Of a stretch of 12,834 nt of DNA, positions 7,991 to 12,834 are shown in pieces. The first letter of the stretch is position 1. Each line of letters opens with the position of its first letter. The position numbers were made by a program, and so were the translations under genes. The stretch is taken from the NCBI GenBank assembly GCA_002705485.1, contig PAGT01000058.1, forward strand, positions 1 through 12,834, in the 5' to 3' direction. The stretch comes from Flavobacteriales bacterium. Its GTDB lineage: Bacteria > Bacteroidota > Bacteroidia > Flavobacteriales > Flavobacteriaceae. The notes below the pieces were generated by a model. That model saw only the letters and a program-made list of their open reading frames with translations. It was not told the origin of the DNA and searched no databases.

Positions 7991-8059
7991 AAGAAAATAT
8001 TATACTTTGCTAATATATAATATAGTTGTTAAAAACCTCTCCAATTTTATACATGTAGA

Positions 8060-8092
8060 TTGATATTTTAAGACAAAACATTTGTATTTTTG
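8060..8092 (+). promoter_or_regulatory. Promoter of the lpdA-pabB-tilS-dsbD cluster
   Basis: TATTTTTG at 8085-8092 matches the Bacteroidota -7 consensus exactly, and a TTG at 8060-8062 can serve as the -33 element with a 22-base spacer, slightly longer than usual. The -7 element ends 9 bases before the ATG at 8102. The expected transcript start therefore lies only a few bases before the start codon and also excludes the TTG at 8090 as a start. Confidence 0.6.
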
Positions 8093-8101
8093 AATATTAA
8101 T

Positions 8102-9505
8102 ATGAACAAATTTGACGTAGTTGTTATTGGATCTGGCCCTGGTGGATACGTTTGTGCCATTAGATGTTCTCAACTAGGATTTAAGACTGCATTAGTTGAA
8201 AAATACAACGTCCTTGGTGGCACATGCCTTAATGTAGGTTGTATTCCCTCAAAGTCCTTGTTGGATTCATCTCATCATTACTATGATGCAAAAAATCACT
8301 TTCAAACTCACGGAATTCTGATTGATGGTAAAATCAATGTTGATTTTGAAAAAATGATTTCAAGAAAAAAAAATGTTGTAGATCAAACAACAAAAGGTAT
8401 TGACTACTTAATGAAAAAAAATAATATTCATGTTTTTTATGGTCATGGATCTTTTATTGATAATGAAACATTAGGTATTGAAAACGATAATAAATCTTTA
8501 AAGATAAATTTTGAAAAGGCTGTAATTGCTACCGGATCTAAACCCTCAACACTGCCATTTGTTAAAATTGATAAAAAAAGAATAATTACATCCACCCAAG
8601 CTCTTGATTTAAACGAAATCCCAAAAAAATTATTAATTATAGGAGCAGGGGTTATAGGATTAGAATTAGGACAGGTCTATTCGAGACTTGGGAGTGAGGT
8701 AAAAATTATTGAATATGCTGACAAAATAACACCATTTATGGATTCTTCGGTTTCCAAAGAATTGATTAAAATATTTAAGAAACAAAAGATATCATTCTTT
8801 TTGTCTCATGAAGTTAAAAAGATTCAAAATAATGGCGATAAAGTTTTGGTAGATGCTCTAGATAAAGATTCAAATAACATAAGCTTTACAGGAGATTATT
8901 GTCTTGTCTCAGTTGGAAGAAAAGCATACACAGATGGACTTGGATTAGAGAATATAGGTTTAAACACAGATAAATATGGAAAAATCATTGTAAATGATCA
9001 TTTACAAACCGATGTTGATAATATTTATGCAATTGGGGATGTAATTAAAGGACCCATGCTAGCACACAAAGCTGAAGAAGAAGGTATTCTAGTGGCTGAA
9101 ATTTTATCTAAACAAAAACCACATATTGATTACAATTTAATTCCAAACGTTATATACACTTGGCCTGAAGTTGCCTCTGTCGGTAAAACTGAGGAAGATT
9201 TAAGTAAAAATGGAATTAAATATAAAACAGGTCAATTCCCTATGAGAGCATTAGGGAGATCACGAGCAAGTATGGATTTAGATGGTTTTGTTAAGATTTT
9301 AGCAGATAAAAAAACTGACGAAATTCTTGGAGTTCATATAATTGGTGCTCGAGCAGCAGATTTAATTGCTGAAGCTGTTACAGCAATGGAATTTAGAGCA
9401 TCTGCAGAGGATGTTTCAAGAATGAGTCATTCACATCCCACTTATGCAGAAGCTATAAAAGAAGCTGCTTTAGCTGCAACAGAAGACAGAGCTTTACATA
9501 TTTAA
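8102..9505 (+). CDS. lpdA: Dihydrolipoyl dehydrogenase (E3)
   Basis: The 467-residue protein is a flavin-dependent pyridine nucleotide-disulfide oxidoreductase. The FAD-binding motif GSGPGGYV begins at residue 10. The redox-active disulfide is Cys42/Cys47 in GGTCLNVGCIPSK. A second Rossmann motif (GAGVIGLELG) binds NAD+, and AIGDVIKGPMLAHKAEEEG is the second FAD contact. The C-terminal HSHPTYAEAIKE holds the His and Glu of the active-site base from the partner subunit of the dimer. It reoxidises the dihydrolipoyl groups of pyruvate, 2-oxoglutarate or branched-chain dehydrogenases or the glycine cleavage system. No E1 or E2 gene is in the window, so the partner complex is unknown. An in-frame TTG at 8090 would add MNIN, but it lies inside the -7 promoter element; the ATG at 8102 starts directly at the usual MNKFDVVVIG. 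The pabB start follows 13 bases after its stop. Confidence 0.97.
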   Translation: MNKFDVVVIGSGPGGYVCAIRCSQLGFKTALVEKYNVLGGTCLNVGCIPSKSLLDSSHHYYDAKNHFQTHGILIDGKINVDFEKMISRKKNVVDQTTKGIDYLMKKNNIHVFYGHGSFIDNETLGIENDNKSLKINFEKAVIATGSKPSTLPFVKIDKKRIITSTQALDLNEIPKKLLIIGAGVIGLELGQVYSRLGSEVKIIEYADKITPFMDSSVSKELIKIFKKQKISFFLSHEVKKIQNNGDKVLVDALDKDSNNISFTGDYCLVSVGRKAYTDGLGLENIGLNTDKYGKIIVNDHLQTDVDNIYAIGDVIKGPMLAHKAEEEGILVAEILSKQKPHIDYNLIPNVIYTWPEVASVGKTEEDLSKNGIKYKTGQFPMRALGRSRASMDLDGFVKILADKKTDEILGVHIIGARAADLIAEAVTAMEFRASAEDVSRMSHSHPTYAEAIKEAALAATEDRALHI

Positions 9506-9518
9506 ATTTTAAAAAATT

Positions 9519-10805
9519 TTGAAAAGAGTTATTAGGTCTTTTAAAATTGATAATCCAGAGTTGTTTAAAAATAAAATTTTCAATTGGTCCAAGCCTTTCA
9601 AAACATCTGTTTTTTTAGATTCAAATAAATATGAAAGAAGAAATGGAGATTTTGACACTATATCAGCGGTTGGGGAAGTTAGTAGTATCCCTTACACAAC
9701 GAAAAACTCTTTTAAAAAGTTAGATAATTTTATTTCAGAAACAAATGATTGGATATTTGGTTATTTATCATATGATTTAAAAAACGAAATAGAGGATTTA
9801 GTTAGCAACAACAAAACTGATTTTAATCTACCAAATTTATTTTTTTTTCAACCAGAGAAAATTTGGATTATTAAGTCACAAACTGCAGAGGCTCATTACA
9901 TCATAGAGAATGATATTGAAAAGGATTGGTTATTAATAAATTCAATTAATCAAAAAAAATATTTTAAGAAAACTAAAAAAATTCTCTTTCAACCAAGAAT
10001 AAATAAAGTAGATTATTTAAAAAAAGTTAATAAAATCCTGAATCATATTAACAGAGGAGATATATACGAAGTTAACTTTTGTATGGAGTGGCTTGCAATG
10101 AAATCTGATATCAATCCAGAAATAGCTTTTTCTAAACTAAATAAACTCACAAAAACACCAATGAGTGGTTTTTTAAAAAATAACAACTTTTATTTGATGT
10201 CTTCCTCGCCAGAAAGATTTATTAAAAAAAAGGGTAGTAAGGTTATAAGCCAGCCAATTAAGGGAACAGCAAAACGTGATTCTATTATGTTTAAAGATTT
10301 GAAAATAAGAGAACAATTAAAAAATGACCCAAAGGAAAGATCAGAAAACATTATGATTGTTGACCTGGTTAGAAATGATTTATCAAAGTTTTCAGTTCCT
10401 GGTTCGGTAAAAGTCACAGAACTTTGTAAGGTTTATCCATTTAAGCAAGTTAACCAGATGATTTCAACTGTTGAGTCTAAACTAAGTAAAAATAAAAAGC
10501 TGATTGATATTCTTAAATCTACATTTCCCATGGGAAGTATGACTGGTGCGCCCAAAATAGAGGCATTAAAGATTATTGATGATTTAGAGGTTTCTAAAAG
10601 AGAAGTTTACAGTGGGTCATTGGGATATGTTGATCCAAATGGAAATTTTGATTTCAACGTTGTAATAAGGTCGATTCTGTATGACTCTAAAAAGAGAATC
10701 CTGTCATTTCAAGTAGGAAGTGCAATTACATCTAATTCAAAACCTGAAAAAGAATTTGAAGAATGTTTACTCAAAGCATCACCTATGATGTCAATATTTA
10801 ATTAA
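9519..10805 (+). CDS. pabB: Aminodeoxychorismate synthase component I
   Basis: The 428-residue protein is a chorismate-utilising enzyme. The C-terminal chorismate-binding domain (about 165-425) holds NRGDIYEVNFC, SSPERF, QPIKGTAKR, ERSENIMIVDLVRNDLSKF, MGSMTGAPKIEAL and YSGSLGYVD. The Lys in PIKGT (residue 248) is the nucleophile typical of PabB; anthranilate synthase TrpE has PIAGT there, and no Trp-binding LLES motif is seen in the N-terminal part. With glutamine-derived or free ammonia it makes 4-amino-4-deoxychorismate for p-aminobenzoate and folate synthesis. Neither a glutaminase (PabA/TrpG) nor the lyase PabC is fused or adjacent. The start is TTG at 9519-9521: an in-frame stop at 9510-9512 blocks extension and the next Met is near residue 190, well past the N-terminal domain. 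It probably shares a transcript with lpdA and tilS. Confidence 0.92.
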   Translation: MKRVIRSFKIDNPELFKNKIFNWSKPFKTSVFLDSNKYERRNGDFDTISAVGEVSSIPYTTKNSFKKLDNFISETNDWIFGYLSYDLKNEIEDLVSNNKTDFNLPNLFFFQPEKIWIIKSQTAEAHYIIENDIEKDWLLINSINQKKYFKKTKKILFQPRINKVDYLKKVNKILNHINRGDIYEVNFCMEWLAMKSDINPEIAFSKLNKLTKTPMSGFLKNNNFYLMSSSPERFIKKKGSKVISQPIKGTAKRDSIMFKDLKIREQLKNDPKERSENIMIVDLVRNDLSKFSVPGSVKVTELCKVYPFKQVNQMISTVESKLSKNKKLIDILKSTFPMGSMTGAPKIEALKIIDDLEVSKREVYSGSLGYVDPNGNFDFNVVIRSILYDSKKRILSFQVGSAITSNSKPEKEFEECLLKASPMMSIFN

Positions 10806-10841
10806 ATTTGAAACAAATAAATAGCTAATATTGCCATAATT

Positions 10842-12116
10842 ATGTTTGAAAAATTTAAAGAACATATTAAAATTAATTTTCCTTTTTTGAAAAATGAAAT
10901 TTTTTTGGTGGCTGTAAGTGGGGGAGTGGATAGTATGGTTTTGGTTGATCTTTTGCAAAAGAGTGGGCTTCGATTTTCAATAGCACATTGTAATTTTAAA
11001 TTAAGAAGTGAGGAAAGCGATAGTGATGAATTGTTTGTTAAAAAATTCTCATTAACAAATGGGATTCCTTTACATACAAAATCATTTAATACTAATTTGA
11101 GAAAATATTCAACTCAAATGGCGGCACGAGAATTGAGATATGATTGGTTTAAGAATGTTTTGAAAAATGAGAAAATGAATTATGTTCTTACTGGTCACCA
11201 TCTTGACGATTCTTTAGAGACATTTTTTTTGAATATGACAAGGTCGACGGGAATTGATGGAATGTTGGGTATTTCTAATCAAAATAAATATAAAATTCGA
11301 CCCTTATTAATTTACTCTAAACAGGAAATACTAGATTATGCAAACAAAAACAAACTAGTATGGAGAGAAGACACCTCAAACAAATCAAATAAGTATTTAA
11401 GAAATAAAATTAGAAATGAAATTATCCCCGTATTTAAAGAAATTAATCCAGAATTTTTAAATATTTTTAAAAAAACAACTGATTTTTTAACAAATTCAAG
11501 AAACCTGATTCATCATCATATCCAACAGTTAAAATCAAAAGGTTTTAAGAAAAATCAAAATAAAGAAACACTAATTGATAAAGATTTTATTAATAAAAAC
11601 AAGGAATCTTTATATTATCTTTTCAGAGATTTCGGATTCTCAAACAAGGATCAGATTTTAAATCTTTCCAAATCATCTACTGGCAAGGTTTTAGAATCAA
11701 AATCACATACTCTTCTTAGTAATAGAAAACATTTGATTTTAAAAAAAAAAGATTTTCGTCAACAAATGTTTTATAAAATTCACAAAGATGGATCTGACGT
11801 CCCTTTTAATATTATTTTTAAAAATGGTGTATTCAATTCAAAGTCTTCAAAAAAATCTTTCTATCTAAATGAAATCGATATTAATTTTCCTCTTTTACTC
11901 AGAAAATTTAAAAAAGGTGACGTTTTTTTTCCCTATGGAATGAAAGGAAAAAAAACTCTTTCTAAATTTTTTAAAGATGAAAAAATGTCTTTATTTGATA
12001 AAGAAAATCAGTGGCTTCTATGTAACAATGATGAAATTATGTGGATTGTTGGAAAAAGAGCTGACAGAAGATACCATAGATCAAATAATGCTAATCTTAA
12101 AATTGAAATATCGTGA
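10842..12116 (+). CDS. tilS: tRNA(Ile)-lysidine synthetase
   Basis: The 424-residue protein is an N-type ATP pyrophosphatase. The PP-loop SGGVDS is at residues 26-31, followed by HCNFKLR, AARELRYDWF (94-103), LTGHHLDDSLET (116-127) and WREDTSNKSNKYLRNKIRNEIIP (174-196), the typical TilS series. A linker region (about 200-345) leads to the TilS C-terminal domain (about 349-424), with GMKGKKTLSKFFKDEKM and MWIVGKRADRR. It attaches lysine to C34 of tRNA-Ile(CAU), changing it to read AUA and be charged with isoleucine; this is essential, and AUA codons are common in this AT-rich DNA. The gap after pabB is 36 bases; an imperfect -7 (TAATATTG, 10826-10833) lies there with no good -33. Its stop overlaps the next start as GTGA. 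A run of ten A lies at 11741-11750. Confidence 0.96.
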   Translation: MFEKFKEHIKINFPFLKNEIFLVAVSGGVDSMVLVDLLQKSGLRFSIAHCNFKLRSEESDSDELFVKKFSLTNGIPLHTKSFNTNLRKYSTQMAARELRYDWFKNVLKNEKMNYVLTGHHLDDSLETFFLNMTRSTGIDGMLGISNQNKYKIRPLLIYSKQEILDYANKNKLVWREDTSNKSNKYLRNKIRNEIIPVFKEINPEFLNIFKKTTDFLTNSRNLIHHHIQQLKSKGFKKNQNKETLIDKDFINKNKESLYYLFRDFGFSNKDQILNLSKSSTGKVLESKSHTLLSNRKHLILKKKDFRQQMFYKIHKDGSDVPFNIIFKNGVFNSKSSKKSFYLNEIDINFPLLLRKFKKGDVFFPYGMKGKKTLSKFFKDEKMSLFDKENQWLLCNNDEIMWIVGKRADRRYHRSNNANLKIEIS

Positions 12117-12834
12117 AACGATTATTTTCTAGTTTTTTTTTCTTTCTGATTTGTCAGATTTTTGTTGCTCAAAATCCAATTTCATTTTCTACTGATGTAA
12201 AAAGAATTTCAGAGAATAATTATCAACTTATTATTAATGCTGATATTCAAGAAAATTGGCGTTTGTACTCTAAATTTCTTAAAGAAGGTGGTGCAATTCC
12301 TACTGAAATTACTTTTGAAAACTCAAATTCTAATGATTTCAAGCTTTCTGGTGATTTAATTGAATCTGAAACAATAACAAAGTTTGACCCCATATTTGGT
12401 TTGGACCAAACATACTTTATTAATAAAAGCTCTTTCAAACAAAATATTTACTTAACAAACAACTCTCTAAAAACAATTATTGGAAAAATTGCTTATCAAG
12501 CTTGTGATGATTCAGTCTGTATTTTTAGAGAAACTGATTTACAATTCAATTTAGATGGTTCTGTCGTAAAAATATTAAATGAAGATCTGACAACATTAGT
12601 TAAATCTAAAGATAATCCGCTCTCAATACCCTTAAAAAATATCGAATATCTAGAAACTCAATCTTCAAGTGTTGTTTCATCCGGAAATAATATTATTGAT
12701 ATCATAATTCTAGGATTCCTTGGTGGTTTTCTTGCACTACTGACCCCCTGTGTTTTTCCAATGATTCCATTGACAGTTTCTTTCTTTAATAATAAAAACA
12801 GCTCTGACTCCTCTTTTTATGCTATACTTTACGG
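12113..12834 (+). CDS. dsbD: DsbD-like thiol:disulfide interchange protein, 5' part
   Basis: The reading frame opens at GTG (12113-12115), overlaps the tilS stop by 4 bases and stays open to the window edge, so about 240 residues are visible and the gene is truncated by the window. It begins with a signal peptide (MKRLFSSFFFFLICQIFVAQ). Next is an nDsbD-like periplasmic beta domain (about 21-160) with ADIQENWRLYSKF and the redox pair YQACDDSVC (Cys131/Cys136). A linker follows, then the first segment of the membrane domain, FLALLTPCVFPMIPLTVSFF, whose TPCVFP Cys213 is the first of the two membrane cysteines. DsbD moves reducing power from cytoplasmic thioredoxin to periplasmic proteins. The rest of the membrane domain and the C-terminal thioredoxin domain should follow beyond 12834. 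The GTG start is supported by the signal peptide directly after it. Confidence 0.92.
   Translation, partial: MKRLFSSFFFFLICQIFVAQNPISFSTDVKRISENNYQLIINADIQENWRLYSKFLKEGGAIPTEITFENSNSNDFKLSGDLIESETITKFDPIFGLDQTYFINKSSFKQNIYLTNNSLKTIIGKIAYQACDDSVCIFRETDLQFNLDGSVVKILNEDLTTLVKSKDNPLSIPLKNIEYLETQSSSVVSSGNNIIDIIILGFLGGFLALLTPCVFPMIPLTVSFFNNKNSSDSSFYAILY

Noticed and set aside
7991..8059. Search for an nhaC promoter in the divergent gap
   Set aside because: Only mismatched -7 candidates (such as TAAAATTG on the minus strand) without properly spaced -33 elements were found, so none is reported.
10190..10417. Minus-strand open frame opposite pabB
   Set aside because: It is antisense to the chorismate-binding core and is explained by that gene's codon pattern.
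10826..10833. TAATATTG as a separate tilS promoter
   Set aside because: It has one mismatch to TAnnTTTG, and the only TTTG upstream is about 15 bases away, which is too close; readthrough from lpdA-pabB is simpler.
12247..12438. Minus-strand open frame near the right end
   Set aside because: The opposite strand holds the dsbD reading frame, which has a signal peptide and the expected cysteine motifs.

Overview
The window is ordinary chromosomal DNA from an AT-rich Bacteroidota, most likely a marine member of the Flavobacteriia. The evidence is low GC content (roughly 30% by eye), no recognisable Shine-Dalgarno sequences, several Bacteroidota-type TAnnTTTG -7 promoter elements just upstream of genes, and two gene strings (ftsK-lolA-lptF/G-ribB and pabB-tilS-dsbD) that I recall as typical neighbours in flavobacterial genomes. 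Coding density is very high: no gap between genes reaches 120 bases, and several neighbours share the overlap ATGA or GTGA. No mobile element, CRISPR array, phage gene, toxin-antitoxin pair or defence system is visible.

Layout. At the left edge is a minus-strand tRNA-Ser(UGA) with a good promoter. Diverging from it is a plus-strand TSUP/TauE-SafE family transporter (179-943). Next comes a minus-strand block, read right to left: an NhaC-type Na+/H+ antiporter (6548-7990), then a tightly packed operon of ftsK (4129-6504), lolA (3518-4132), an LptF/LptG-family permease (2073-3515) and ribB with a degenerate GTP cyclohydrolase II tail (940-2076). The right third is on the plus strand: lpdA (8102-9505), pabB (9519-10805), tilS (10842-12116) and the 5' part of a dsbD-like gene (from 12113, running off the window).

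Functional reading. The ftsK operon joins chromosome segregation at division (FtsK), outer-membrane lipoprotein transport (LolA), LPS export (LptF/G family) and riboflavin supply (RibB). The plus-strand cluster joins a 2-oxoacid dehydrogenase E3 subunit, p-aminobenzoate/folate synthesis, tRNA-Ile decoding and periplasmic thiol reduction. Both look like housekeeping groups kept together by translational coupling rather than one pathway.

Points most worth a second look: all three zinc cysteines and the RQEGR-type loop are lost from the RibA-like half of RibB; the -7 promoter elements lie so close to start codons that the TSUP mRNA looks leaderless and the lpdA mRNA nearly so; the LptF/G permease carries roughly 110 extra residues of predicted periplasmic sequence relative to E. 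coli; and three genes use TTG or GTG starts. I found no convincing undescribed biological system.
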